Source: Planctomycetes bacterium GWF2_42_9 (lineage in GTDB: Bacteria > Planctomycetota > Phycisphaerae > Sedimentisphaerales > UBA12454). Taken from it: a stretch of DNA of 33,539 nt. The stretch's first letter is position 1. Each line of letters begins with the position of its first letter. Below, one piece after another: positions 7,905 through 17,234 of this stretch. A model generated the notes under the pieces. The model was not told the DNA's origin, ran no database searches, and saw only the letters and a program-made list of their open reading frames with translations. Position numbers and translations under genes: made by a program. The DNA is taken from assembly GCA_001825675.1 (NCBI GenBank), contig MHYA01000047.1:1-33539 (forward strand), read 5' to 3'.

Positions 7905-9957
7905 GAAAAGAGTAATGGTTTTTGCTTTAGTTTTATTGTTTGGCAGCAATGTATTCGCAACCTCAAGAGCATTCACGAATGCCATTAACACCGATTGGGC
8001 AACCGCGGGCAACTGGACCGGTGGGGTAGTACCATTCAGTGGCGATGATGTAGTGATTAGAGCTGCCGCTGTTATTTCAGCAAGTAATGCAGCCAAAGCG
8101 AATATTCTTCGTGTTGCTTGGAGTGCTTACGGGTCGATCGAGGTGGGGAGCATAGTGGTAAACGGCACTTTGACTACTTATTGGGATACAAGAATCGCTG
8201 AAGGAATTGGTGTAAATGGTACAATTACCGTAAATGCTGGCGCGACTTTTGATAACAGATCAAGCAGTTCAAGCGGTGAATTTGCTATCGGCATGGGCGG
8301 CACCGGCACGCTAAATGTGTACGGCACCGTTTATACAGATTCAATGGATATTACCAACTGGAGTTTGCCGGGTACGAGTACCGGTACAGTAAACGTATTT
8401 CCAGGCGGTGTTGTTGTGGATGCAGGCAGATTGACTGTCGGCGGCGCAGAGTCGTGGGGCGGCAATGGTTCTCTGGTCATTTATCCAGGTGGTTCTTTTT
8501 CGTGTGGCGACAATTGGAGTAATAAGCTGCAGAGCTGGATCGATCGCGGTGCTATCAGAGCTGCAGCCGGTTGCCGGCTTGTCGTAACTGCTCACACTGC
8601 GGATGTCGGTAAAACGTTTACCGCTGTTGAACTGCCAAAGAAAGCTTTAAGTCCGAACCCAACCGCTGGCAATACCATTAATTCCATAACTCCTACTCTT
8701 AGCTGGACAGCGGGCAGTGATGCGGTTTCTCATGAAATCTACTTTGGTACCAATTTATCTGCGGTAGCAAATGCAGCTCGAAGGACTGGTGATATAAATG
8801 GCGATGATCAAGTTAATTTTAAGGATATCTTAATAATGGCTGGTCAATGGCTGACGACTCCCGCAGTCTCCGGAGGTTCTGCGGATATTACCGGTGTTCC
8901 AAAAGTTGATTTAGCAGACTTTGTTGTAATGGCAATCGATTGGGGAAAAACAGGCGATGGTTTATTCAAAGGTTATCTTCAAAATGCCACCTATCAGCCT
9001 GGAACTCTTGTAAATAACACTACCTATTACTGGCGTGTTGATGAAATGGATTCCTTAGGTGTTGTTCACAAAGGCGATGTCTGGGCTTTTGCGTATGATT
9101 CTCGTGATGCAGTTGAGTTGCTTGTCGATCCTGATTTTCAGCGAGGATTCAATGTAGGTGATCCGACACCCGGAGCCTGGGTTGTTCAAGGAACTATGCA
9201 ATGGGATAGTACAAATGGGAATCCGGTCTGGTCACTTGGTCAGTGGAATACTTCTTACTCCATAGTTAATGCTGTTCCGGTACAACTGCCTTCAGGTTCG
9301 GTTGAATTTGCCAATGCGACCAAAAGGGTAGTAATGGGTCCAATCAACTCCTCGGATGCGGATCTGATCTTTATGGTTGATACTCGTTTAGAGACAACGG
9401 TGCCTGGAGTATCGTGGCCACATCTTCTGACAGAGCAGGATTTATCCAGCAGAACATATTTTCTCTCACAGTTGAGCGGATTGGATTTTCATGTCGAGGC
9501 CATTTTGAATTCTGCCAATCTTTATGATCCTGGTGCGGTAGGTCAGTTCTTAGTTTACATCATCATCCAGAATCGAAACACTGCATCAAGTGGTTACGGG
9601 AAATTCTACTGGTTTGGTATTGCTTTATATGACAATAGATATCCCAACCAATACCTGTCAACGACTATGTATTACCAGTATGATGCTGGTTCTGGTATGA
9701 TGCTGTGCCAGATGCCGCAGGCTGGGTTTGCCTCTGGGAAAATCCATGATGGCAACTGGGTCGTATTTGATGGCAATATACTGCCGAGAGTTATTGAGGC
9801 ATTCAATTATTTCAAATCTACTGGTGGTATTCCAGCTAACTCGAATATGAGTGATTTCTGTATTTCAGGAATAAACATGGGATGGGAAGTCCCTATAGCC
9901 CACTATCGCGGCGAAATTCAAGTTCGTAACTTAGGCCTGAAAGCGGTTCTTCCTTAG
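7900..9957 (+). CDS. Secreted repeat/dockerin-like protein with unknown C-terminal cargo domain
   Basis: 685 residues from GTG 7900, chosen because AAAAGGA lies at the right distance and the product then begins with a normal signal peptide (KKRVMVFALVLLFGSNVFA). Repeat module to about 240; fibronectin-like domain with an EF-hand pair (DINGDDQVNFKDI from residue 298). The second hand is degenerate: 'DITGVPKVDLADF' lacks one of the usual acidic ligands. The cargo domain runs from about 405 to the end ('VELLVDPDF' to 'RNLGLKAVLP'). Its fibronectin and linker segment is nearly the same as that of the truncated first gene in the window, more so than in the three genes between them. Predicted extracellular. 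It is the last gene of the array; convergent genes follow after 173 bases. Confidence 0.87.
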   Translation: MKKRVMVFALVLLFGSNVFATSRAFTNAINTDWATAGNWTGGVVPFSGDDVVIRAAAVISASNAAKANILRVAWSAYGSIEVGSIVVNGTLTTYWDTRIAEGIGVNGTITVNAGATFDNRSSSSSGEFAIGMGGTGTLNVYGTVYTDSMDITNWSLPGTSTGTVNVFPGGVVVDAGRLTVGGAESWGGNGSLVIYPGGSFSCGDNWSNKLQSWIDRGAIRAAAGCRLVVTAHTADVGKTFTAVELPKKALSPNPTAGNTINSITPTLSWTAGSDAVSHEIYFGTNLSAVANAARRTGDINGDDQVNFKDILIMAGQWLTTPAVSGGSADITGVPKVDLADFVVMAIDWGKTGDGLFKGYLQNATYQPGTLVNNTTYYWRVDEMDSLGVVHKGDVWAFAYDSRDAVELLVDPDFQRGFNVGDPTPGAWVVQGTMQWDSTNGNPVWSLGQWNTSYSIVNAVPVQLPSGSVEFANATKRVVMGPINSSDADLIFMVDTRLETTVPGVSWPHLLTEQDLSSRTYFLSQLSGLDFHVEAILNSANLYDPGAVGQFLVYIIIQNRNTASSGYGKFYWFGIALYDNRYPNQYLSTTMYYQYDAGSGMMLCQMPQAGFASGKIHDGNWVVFDGNILPRVIEAFNYFKSTGGIPANSNMSDFCISGINMGWEVPIAHYRGEIQVRNLGLKAVLP

Positions 9958-10130
9958 CGAATGGTTGCCAGCTAACCTATAGGCTATTTTGTAAGTGGCA
10001 AGTCTTTCGCCATGGCCGGGTAGTTGAAGCGATCAATGCGAGAGAATTTCTGCCATACACCGATGAACAGCATCCGGCTATAAATATGGCGAGTTCGATA
10101 ATTTCGAACCAGCTTTTATGAAGACGTCAC

Positions 10131-11690
10131 TCACTGTGCCGCATTGGTATGACCATTCCAGTCATCCGTTCTAAAAGGTGACGCAGGGAGACCTGCCATA
10201 TTGTAAATATTTCCGTTTGGAAAGGTATCCCATGCGTATCTCACGGCTGCAGGCTCGGCAACCAAAGGACTGGATACCACAATAGCTATGCCCTCTATAA
10301 TGGCATTTGCCCAAACAAATTTTTTATCTTTACCGGCAATTGCAAACCCGGTTGGTGTTTCACCTTTCGCAATTAGGCATGGAGCAGCGTGGTTGAAGAA
10401 GACTTTTATTTTTTGACCTTCTACCTGATACCCTGAATATAATGGGCCAGAATATTCAATCTTGTGGCCATAAGTGTTTGCCAATGCACACAGTGCAAGC
10501 CTGTGTCCCACATCCTTTTTGTTGGCGGGGTGAATATTATTTGCTTCGCCGAGGTCAATGGTCACCGCCATAGCGGTGTTTTTTAAACCGCAAGTCATCA
10601 ACTGGGCCTCTCTCAAATTTGCCCACCAGACATTATCTCGCGGTTCACCTTTGTATATTTCAACTTTTTGACCAGGATTATGATCTACAAAACTTGCGAG
10701 TTGAACAAAGTAAAACGGCATGTCAAACTGTTCGAAATCACATCTCCAATTATTTATCATTACTGGAAAGAGTTTTCTATACTGATAAGTAGAGTCGGCA
10801 TTTGATTCGCCCTGGTACCATATAACCCCCCTGATTTGGAAGGGCAGAATTGGAGCTATCATAGCATTATAGAGAGCGGCGGGTCTGTCCATATCTCTGG
10901 CTTTCCAAGGAACAGCCGGTTTTTCAGTATGGTTTTTCTCTGCTTGATTACAATCATTCAACCAGGAGTTATATATTCGGGCATATACGTCAATAACCGA
11001 ATGCAATTCATCATCGTTTTGGAGATATTCTATCCTGGTCCATGCTTGAGCTAAACTCCCGCCGTATGCACACATGATAAGGCCCGTGGGATAACCAGTT
11101 TTTTTATTAATTTCTTTTCCGAAATAATACCCAACTGCACTAAAGTGTTTTACGCTCTCGGGCGTGCAAATTGCCCATTGGCCGGAGATGTCTTTAAGAG
11201 GTTTTTCTGATGCATTTCGCGAAATAATGAATATGCGTATACTCTTATTATGTGAGTTTGCTATTTCTTCATCGCTACCCTGAACTTGCTGCAGTTTATC
11301 AAACCCTTGCATCGGCATTTCCATATTAGATTGGCCGGAACAAAGCCAGACTTCTCCGATTAAAACATTGTTAATAAAAAGTTCATTGTTGCCCTTAATC
11401 CTAATTTGATAGGGACCGCCAGCTTCTGGCGTTCTTACTCGCAGCAGCCATTTGCCTGACTTATCTGCAACAGTTTGATTGGCTGGCAACGAGTTGCTAT
11501 CAGCTTTCCAATCCACATGAATTGAGATCTTCTCTCCTGGCTCGGCGATTCCCCAAATTTTAACATGGCTTTGCTGCTGAAGAACCATGTTGCTGCCAAA
11601 GATACCGGCCAGTTTCACTTCGGCAAGCAACTGCGGGCATACAAAAAAAATTATCAAAACACAAAAACAGCAAATACCTTTAGTTTTCAT
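10131..11690 (-). CDS. Sialate O-acetylesterase-like (SASA/DUF303) carbohydrate esterase, secreted
   Basis: 519 residues with signal peptide (hydrophobic residues about 9-22, ending LLAEV). After an N-terminal beta-sandwich (about 24-110) comes the SASA-type SGNH catalytic domain: the GQSNME motif with nucleophile Ser121, 'WYQGESN' at about 291-297, and the catalytic His387 in 'NNIHPANKKDVGHRLA', all in the family's order and spacing. Such enzymes remove O-acetyl groups from sialic acid or, in environmental bacteria, from other acetylated glycans; the real substrate here is not readable. ATG at 11690 is preceded by GGAG. It is the third gene of a minus-strand operon, 27 bases behind the glycosidase-like gene, suggesting joint action on an acetylated polysaccharide. 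Confidence 0.9.
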   Translation of the reverse strand: MKTKGICCFCVLIIFFVCPQLLAEVKLAGIFGSNMVLQQQSHVKIWGIAEPGEKISIHVDWKADSNSLPANQTVADKSGKWLLRVRTPEAGGPYQIRIKGNNELFINNVLIGEVWLCSGQSNMEMPMQGFDKLQQVQGSDEEIANSHNKSIRIFIISRNASEKPLKDISGQWAICTPESVKHFSAVGYYFGKEINKKTGYPTGLIMCAYGGSLAQAWTRIEYLQNDDELHSVIDVYARIYNSWLNDCNQAEKNHTEKPAVPWKARDMDRPAALYNAMIAPILPFQIRGVIWYQGESNADSTYQYRKLFPVMINNWRCDFEQFDMPFYFVQLASFVDHNPGQKVEIYKGEPRDNVWWANLREAQLMTCGLKNTAMAVTIDLGEANNIHPANKKDVGHRLALCALANTYGHKIEYSGPLYSGYQVEGQKIKVFFNHAAPCLIAKGETPTGFAIAGKDKKFVWANAIIEGIAIVVSSPLVAEPAAVRYAWDTFPNGNIYNMAGLPASPFRTDDWNGHTNAAQ

Positions 11691-11717
11691 AATCTATCTC
11701 CAATAAAAAAAATAATA

Positions 11718-14624
11718 CTAGTTTGACGAAAAGTAAATCACTAATGTGTTTTTAGAACCGCCACGAACGCCGCTGTCATGCAGATCTGAGTATAAGCAGT
11801 TTAGTCCTTTGTTTCTTGGATAGCGATATGCCCTGATCTCAATAGGGCTGCCATTTATCCATGCTCTGATTGTCATTATTTTCGAGATGTCTATAACCGG
11901 AACGACCAAGAAAGCATGGTCGTCGAAGAATGGATCCATTCCATAGCCATAGGTTATAAATGGAAGATAAAACTCTGAGCTTAACCACCATTCTGATTTC
12001 TTACTTTTCGCAATTTCAGGCAATGAAGTTGAAATTTGACCGGGATTGGAATAATCAACATCTTGTGAAACAACCGATGACGAATTTTTAGATTTTAGAT
12101 GGATCAGTGTCGGTTGCTGCTCACTAAAGGCATTCTCAATATAACTGCCGCAGAAATTCGAAAGCGGTCCCAAAGAAGTCTGCTTGAAATTATTTGGCCA
12201 AAGCGGCATTTTAATGTTTTGGTCTCCTTCGAACAATGGGAAGTCATACTGCGGCGAATCTTTCCAGCCTAGAATATAATTTTTGTTAATGCCTTCAGAA
12301 TAGTTCGCATCTCTAACATACCATTTTCTGAGCTGGGTAGGCGCTAGTTCTCGCCGGAAAGTACATTGAAATACCAGATGGCTGGCTTTTGCACTGATGA
12401 GCTTTGTGTCTGTAGCATAAAACTGCCGCGGTGGCTGCTTCGGATAGTTGGCATCAACCGCTACAAAATTCGGCACTTTAATATTCGCTGGAAAATGAAT
12501 CTCGCAGAGTTCGGTTGTACCCTGAGGCATTGAGGTCTTGATTACATAATTGCCTTTTATCTTTTCCACCGTTCCAGGCAGGCCATACATTCTTGGAGCT
12601 GTAATTGTCAGTGGAGCCTTTACGATTTCAAGAACCAAGACTTGTTGAGCCGCAACTTCAACCCTCAGAGTTTCGCCGAGTTTAATAAATGGGCCATTCG
12701 GAGTTAGCCGGAGTCTTTCAACAGGATAAAGTTCTTTGATTTCACATAGGTCGGTCCCAGAAAGGCCCAGTTGCTCATTCAAAGGTATATCAACCAACTT
12801 ATTCCAGTATTGCGGGTTAACCACAAATATAAAACCTGAATCTGATTTGGTATGGCTGTAAACTTCAACGCCGCCCATCCCGGGATTGTCGCCGGTATGA
12901 TATGTCGTTGTCCAAAGGTTATAGTTCTGTTTTATGAATTTGATCCACTTACTGTAAAACGCGAACACCTCTTTCTGACGTTCAGGATTCAACTCGTCAA
13001 TCCAAGGTCTCACCTCGCCGAGGCAAATATTGGGACAAACAGCCCATGTGGATAATGCGCCATATTGATAATTCCGTATGTCTGGAACGATAGAATTTCG
13101 GCAACAAAAATATTGTGCATTGCAGAAAAAACGGTAAGGTAAAAAATAGGTGTAATGAAGATCGACCATTTGCTGTCTGCGGGAGTCATCAAGGAGGCGG
13201 GTCATATTCAATCCTTGCCAAGGCGAAGCTATGAAAGGATCAGTCAAGTAAAGGTTTGGCGCCCACCATGCCAATTTGGGCAGAAATTCTTTCCAGTTGC
13301 CCGAATTAGGCCAGATAAGCATCTCCGGAGAAACCTGATTGATTCTGTCCATCAGATTGATTAATCCCTTAATCTGATGATAAATGCTATATTCACCAGC
13401 AGGATGTCCATGATTTTCAGCAAAACAAAGTCCGATGTTTAGGAAATCCAAGCAGTGTATTTCGAAATTGAACTTTTTGGCCTCATTGACTACTGCTTCT
13501 TCATAGTATTTTACAAATTCCGGATTCCCAAAACAGAAACCGCCACTATTTTTTCCGTCCCTCCGGACCATTTGCCATTCGGGTTTGTTTAGAGAAATAT
13601 TACAAAAATTATAATGCGGGCAAAATAGTAAATTTGTGCCAGAATATCCACCAACTTTTACTCGCTTTGCTTTAGCAAAATCAACAAATTGACATATAAA
13701 ATTCGGATCCTGTTCTCCCGAACTCCAATCAAATACTCCAGGCCAAACTTGGTAATATTCCACACCCAGCTTACCGATGACTTCAATTTCACGTTTAAGC
13801 AGATCAGTGTTATAATTTAGTGTTGGGTGATCCTTCATAGTATAAAATATACTGCTCTGCTGCGGTTGAGTATAACGATTGTTAATGGAGGTGCTCAAGA
13901 CTAAGGGTCGGTTGAAACGAGGGGCAAATTGTTGTTGAACGTAAGAGTCGACAGCATCTACCATGCCGTCATCGTAGGTATAAGTGGCGTGTTTTTGCAA
14001 TTTTGCACTTCCAATGGTGAGGGAATGGCACTGATACAGTTGTCCAGCTCGAAGCGTAGTATAAGGTGGATAAAATATTCGAGTGATGCTACCATGGGAT
14101 CTAATAAAAGAAGCTGGGAAGTTCAGAGAGGCAAAAAAACCATTATCTTGGAAATAGTAAATTGCCGCGATATCCTGCAGCTCTGTTTTCGCAATAATGG
14201 GAGTAATCGAAGAACTCATATCAAACAAAAATATTTTATCTATCCCAATATCTTTCAACGGTGTAAGATAAAGAGTTTTGGTAGTCCTTGTAGGGGAATC
14301 CAGCTTGTAATTCAGTTCCCATTTAAACTCAGGAGTTTTGCCTTTAATAACAACTTGCTCTAGGTTTGAGGCGACCGATTCAATTTCTCCTTCATGCTTA
14401 AGATTCCGCTCGCCAGAAGTGACCATCCATGCGGCTCCCTCCAGTGCATCAATCTTGGAATTATTGAGAGATATTATCCTTTCGTAGATCCCATTCGGTT
14501 CGTAACGGATTTGCAGTTCTATGCCAGATCCGCGCAAAGTTGCTGTTCCAGCATAGACATTAAAATTAACGTTTATGAGAAACAAGAACAAGCATCTTTG
14601 GGATATTCCTTTTATTATGCCCAT
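11718..14624 (-). CDS. Large secreted glycoside-hydrolase-like protein (TIM barrel, clan GH-D-like)
   Basis: 968 residues from the ATG at 14624; the frame is open to 14690 but only the 14624 start (or 14642) gives a conventional signal peptide ending VYAG. The N-terminal 230 residues look like a beta-supersandwich. A TIM barrel follows (from 'NTDLLKREIEVIGKLGVEYYQVWPGVFDW' region, described by its ends NTDLL and VFDW), with 'HCLDFLNIG' on a central strand as a candidate nucleophile position (Asp near 393). C-terminal beta domains complete the protein. The layout is like clan GH-D enzymes (alpha-galactosidase-type), but I cannot assign a CAZy family, and the acid/base residue is not clear. Spacing to the upstream glycosidase is 93 bases and to the downstream esterase 27 bases. 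Role inferred: cleavage of an alpha-linked glycan outside the cytoplasm. Confidence 0.7.
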   Translation of the reverse strand: MGIIKGISQRCLFLFLINVNFNVYAGTATLRGSGIELQIRYEPNGIYERIISLNNSKIDALEGAAWMVTSGERNLKHEGEIESVASNLEQVVIKGKTPEFKWELNYKLDSPTRTTKTLYLTPLKDIGIDKIFLFDMSSSITPIIAKTELQDIAAIYYFQDNGFFASLNFPASFIRSHGSITRIFYPPYTTLRAGQLYQCHSLTIGSAKLQKHATYTYDDGMVDAVDSYVQQQFAPRFNRPLVLSTSINNRYTQPQQSSIFYTMKDHPTLNYNTDLLKREIEVIGKLGVEYYQVWPGVFDWSSGEQDPNFICQFVDFAKAKRVKVGGYSGTNLLFCPHYNFCNISLNKPEWQMVRRDGKNSGGFCFGNPEFVKYYEEAVVNEAKKFNFEIHCLDFLNIGLCFAENHGHPAGEYSIYHQIKGLINLMDRINQVSPEMLIWPNSGNWKEFLPKLAWWAPNLYLTDPFIASPWQGLNMTRLLDDSRRQQMVDLHYTYFLPYRFFCNAQYFCCRNSIVPDIRNYQYGALSTWAVCPNICLGEVRPWIDELNPERQKEVFAFYSKWIKFIKQNYNLWTTTYHTGDNPGMGGVEVYSHTKSDSGFIFVVNPQYWNKLVDIPLNEQLGLSGTDLCEIKELYPVERLRLTPNGPFIKLGETLRVEVAAQQVLVLEIVKAPLTITAPRMYGLPGTVEKIKGNYVIKTSMPQGTTELCEIHFPANIKVPNFVAVDANYPKQPPRQFYATDTKLISAKASHLVFQCTFRRELAPTQLRKWYVRDANYSEGINKNYILGWKDSPQYDFPLFEGDQNIKMPLWPNNFKQTSLGPLSNFCGSYIENAFSEQQPTLIHLKSKNSSSVVSQDVDYSNPGQISTSLPEIAKSKKSEWWLSSEFYLPFITYGYGMDPFFDDHAFLVVPVIDISKIMTIRAWINGSPIEIRAYRYPRNKGLNCLYSDLHDSGVRGGSKNTLVIYFSSN

Positions 14625-14717
14625 CAATAATCTTTCTGTCATTAGACGTAATTTGTGACAGATGAGAGATCTTAATAACGACAATGTCATTCAAATGTAT
14701 GCTAATCACGCGCGCAT

Positions 14718-17234
14718 TTAATCCTGTTCTTTCTGGGTCAAAACAACAGCAAAGCATCCCGATTTATCTTCGATATTTAGGTTTAGACCATTTTTGTCTG
14801 TTTTGACAATGCCGGTCGATTTGGGTTTCCATAAGCGATCAAAGACATCAATTTGAAATTCGCCATTCATTCCTTCCAGCCTCGTAGCAAGTCGATCGGA
14901 GAATGCATTTATGAGAGTAACTTTTTTGAATGGCTTACTTACGTGAACCAACCCGGGAACCGCTTCGAAGAAACCAAAGAAAGCCTGCTTATCGCTTTCT
15001 ATCCGAATAGCGGCGGAAGGGGGGGTTGGCAGCAGAGGAACCATATTGCCCATCATCAGATCTCGGTCATTGGCATTATAAAACTTAAGCCATGCACGAA
15101 TAATATCATTGTGCCGTTCTGGCGATTGTGCCAGTTTGACAGAAACCGCTGGGACACCAGCCAGTGTTATGCTTGCCATTTGTCTTGCCACATTCTCATT
15201 TGTTTCGCTGATCGTCCAGCTGGTGCAGCATGCATGCGTCAATACGCCATCTCCGAAAGTTTTCATATATACCACATCACGCCGATTCATGCTGTAGTCC
15301 TGCGGAACGTCCATGGGCCAAACATGTGTGCAGAATTGTTTGGCATTGAGATTGGCTGCGTCTCGACGCATGATAATGATCGCATCGGCATTTAATTCTT
15401 TGGTTTTTTGAAGTAAAGACTTCATGAGCATGGTGTAAGCCTCATGCATATCCGAGTTTATGATTCCCATTCCTTTGGAAGGCGGATCGACATTTTCAGG
15501 GATATTTTCAAGGAAATCGTACCACAGCCCGTCCATTTTGTAGTTAACCAGTAGTCTCGTCCATGACTTAAATAGATATTCTTGGGTTTTTCGGAGTCTT
15601 GGATCCAAATATGTGAGTGGTTTGCCATTCACTTTGACTAATGCGTCTGCCATTTGTGCATGTGCTTTGGAGCCTTCACCTATAACAAGCGGAGCGACAT
15701 GCAATACCACCTTGAGTCCCAAATCATGCATTTGGCTTATCATTGCGTTAGCGTCTGGAAATCGCTCCCTATTGAAATCATAATCTCCTTCATAGGTGAA
15801 GCTGTAGCGACCGCCTTCCGACTTCGGAAAATTCCATCCTCCATCAATCTCGACTGTTCGAAATCCCAGGGATACGGCTTGCTTTGCATCGGAAAGGATT
15901 TGGCCCTGATTTATATCAGCTGCATGAGCATACCATGTATGCCACATTGGGGTGAACGCTATTGAACTGACTGGGAAAGGTTTATAATCTCTGTTAACAT
16001 CGACAACTTGGGTATAATTTGCTAAAGCCTCATACCACAAAACATTCGGGTCAGCGTTGATGTAGATGCCGTCACTAAACGATGTTGTAGTGGAATTTGG
16101 CGACCAGCTTCGTTTAAAGCCTATTCGCACATAACTGTTGGCAATGCCCTGGGCCTCTCCACCATTTCCGATATCATACGTTGAACCATCAAAACGAGTA
16201 ACCGGAACTTGGTTTAGCATTCCGATGGTAAAAGTGTTATGTCCGGATGTATCCTGCGTCCAGATTACGGGAGTGGATTCTTCAGCTCTGGCCACACCAT
16301 CAAGTCCGAATGGCAGATCAATTTTATACGTTTGCTGCCGCATGTGCCCAGGGTGAAATATCTTATAAATGCTGGCATAGCTGGATTTGACCTCGATATT
16401 GTTTGTTGACATGCGGAAAGGTTTTCCATCAGGTCTATTAACCTTGTAATGCATAACACCGCACTTATCGGAGATTTTCTCAAAGCTCATCTCAAGGCGA
16501 TAGGGGCCAGCATTCCAAAACTGATTCGTTTCGGTATTATCAGGAGTCGGCCGCCACAGTGACAATGGTGCCGGATCAAGTCCCAGGTCCAATGTAAAAA
16601 AACGATTGAACGAAACCCAGTGAATGACTGGCGTGGCACCTTCATAGGGGGCCTTTTCGCCGTTTTGCACCATGGCATAGATCTCTACCTCCCCAAGCCC
16701 GGCGGGGCGCGACAGCATAGGATCGTAAGATGAGGTGATTACAATTCGCAAAGCCTTGGCCATTACAGGAGCAAATTGTGGCTGTGCGAATTCTCCAGGG
16801 TTTTGGCTTTTCAAAGTGCCATCAGCAATTTTCATCCACGACTGGCCATCGGAAGATACTTCAATGTCAAAATCCTTAGTGCGATATTGGTCCTTTATCC
16901 AGTCCGCTTGAAAGATTTTTAGGCAATGGAGTTTACGCGGCTTTTCAAATGTAAAAGTCACAATCTGGGGCAACTTGGCTCCGTCACTGCTGAACCAGCA
17001 GTTCTTGCCTTCGACATATTTTCTATCGACGAGATTTAAAGGAGAGTAGGTTTGGGAAAAGCTGCTTGTAGCTTCTATTTGAGTACCCCAATCAGGTAAA
17101 GCAACATTTACCAGTTTCCCGGAAAGCAGTTGGGGGCTTTTGCCCCGTCGCTGATTAAGGTTGTCTACACCATAAACACCAGTGTTAAAGAGGATGACTA
17201 ACGACACTAAGGTAACATAACGCAATGATTTCAT
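14718..17234 (-). CDS. Secreted glycosidase with F5/8-type C (discoidin) domain and GH36/GH31-like barrel
   Basis: 838 residues. Signal peptide 'MKSLRYVTLVSLVILFNTGVYG'-type is read as hydrophobic residues 8-22. Residues about 47-190 form a discoidin/F5/8 type C carbohydrate-binding domain (LVDRKY, WFSSDG, F.IEVSSDG.SW and a final EVEIYA). A beta domain follows, then a (beta/alpha)8 barrel from about 430: 'GFRTVEIDGGWNFP', 'GLKVVLHVAPL', and 'YKMDGLWYDFLEN'. The last contains the clan nucleophile, either Asp568 in the K-x-D context or Asp573 in the GH31-like W-x-D context. Asp642 in 'WPMDVPQD' is a candidate acid/base. An all-beta C-terminal domain ends the protein. Most likely an alpha-galactosidase-like or related alpha-glycosidase. 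It is the first gene of the three-gene minus-strand operon. Confidence 0.82.
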   Translation of the reverse strand: MKSLRYVTLVSLVILFNTGVYGVDNLNQRRGKSPQLLSGKLVNVALPDWGTQIEATSSFSQTYSPLNLVDRKYVEGKNCWFSSDGAKLPQIVTFTFEKPRKLHCLKIFQADWIKDQYRTKDFDIEVSSDGQSWMKIADGTLKSQNPGEFAQPQFAPVMAKALRIVITSSYDPMLSRPAGLGEVEIYAMVQNGEKAPYEGATPVIHWVSFNRFFTLDLGLDPAPLSLWRPTPDNTETNQFWNAGPYRLEMSFEKISDKCGVMHYKVNRPDGKPFRMSTNNIEVKSSYASIYKIFHPGHMRQQTYKIDLPFGLDGVARAEESTPVIWTQDTSGHNTFTIGMLNQVPVTRFDGSTYDIGNGGEAQGIANSYVRIGFKRSWSPNSTTTSFSDGIYINADPNVLWYEALANYTQVVDVNRDYKPFPVSSIAFTPMWHTWYAHAADINQGQILSDAKQAVSLGFRTVEIDGGWNFPKSEGGRYSFTYEGDYDFNRERFPDANAMISQMHDLGLKVVLHVAPLVIGEGSKAHAQMADALVKVNGKPLTYLDPRLRKTQEYLFKSWTRLLVNYKMDGLWYDFLENIPENVDPPSKGMGIINSDMHEAYTMLMKSLLQKTKELNADAIIIMRRDAANLNAKQFCTHVWPMDVPQDYSMNRRDVVYMKTFGDGVLTHACCTSWTISETNENVARQMASITLAGVPAVSVKLAQSPERHNDIIRAWLKFYNANDRDLMMGNMVPLLPTPPSAAIRIESDKQAFFGFFEAVPGLVHVSKPFKKVTLINAFSDRLATRLEGMNGEFQIDVFDRLWKPKSTGIVKTDKNGLNLNIEDKSGCFAVVLTQKEQD

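Larger units (their letters stand above)
2..9957 (+). repeat. Tandem array of five paralogous secreted-protein genes
   Basis: Five consecutive genes on one strand share recognisable protein and DNA blocks. Examples are the 'ESWGGNGSLVIY' block (also in degenerate form), the 'YFGTDINK' block, an EF-hand pair beginning 'GDFN.D' or 'GDIN.D', and the cargo ending 'RNLSLKA.LP' or similar. Intergenic gaps are 46, 7, 15 and 45 bases, so the array is probably transcribed as one operon. The pattern suggests tandem duplication followed by module exchange. No transposase or insertion-sequence ends were seen. Confidence 0.8.

Noticed and set aside
1062-9957. True cellulosome with cohesin partners
   Set aside because: EF-hand pairs are dockerin-like but no cohesin or scaffoldin is present in the window; planctomycetes commonly carry such modules without cellulosomes.
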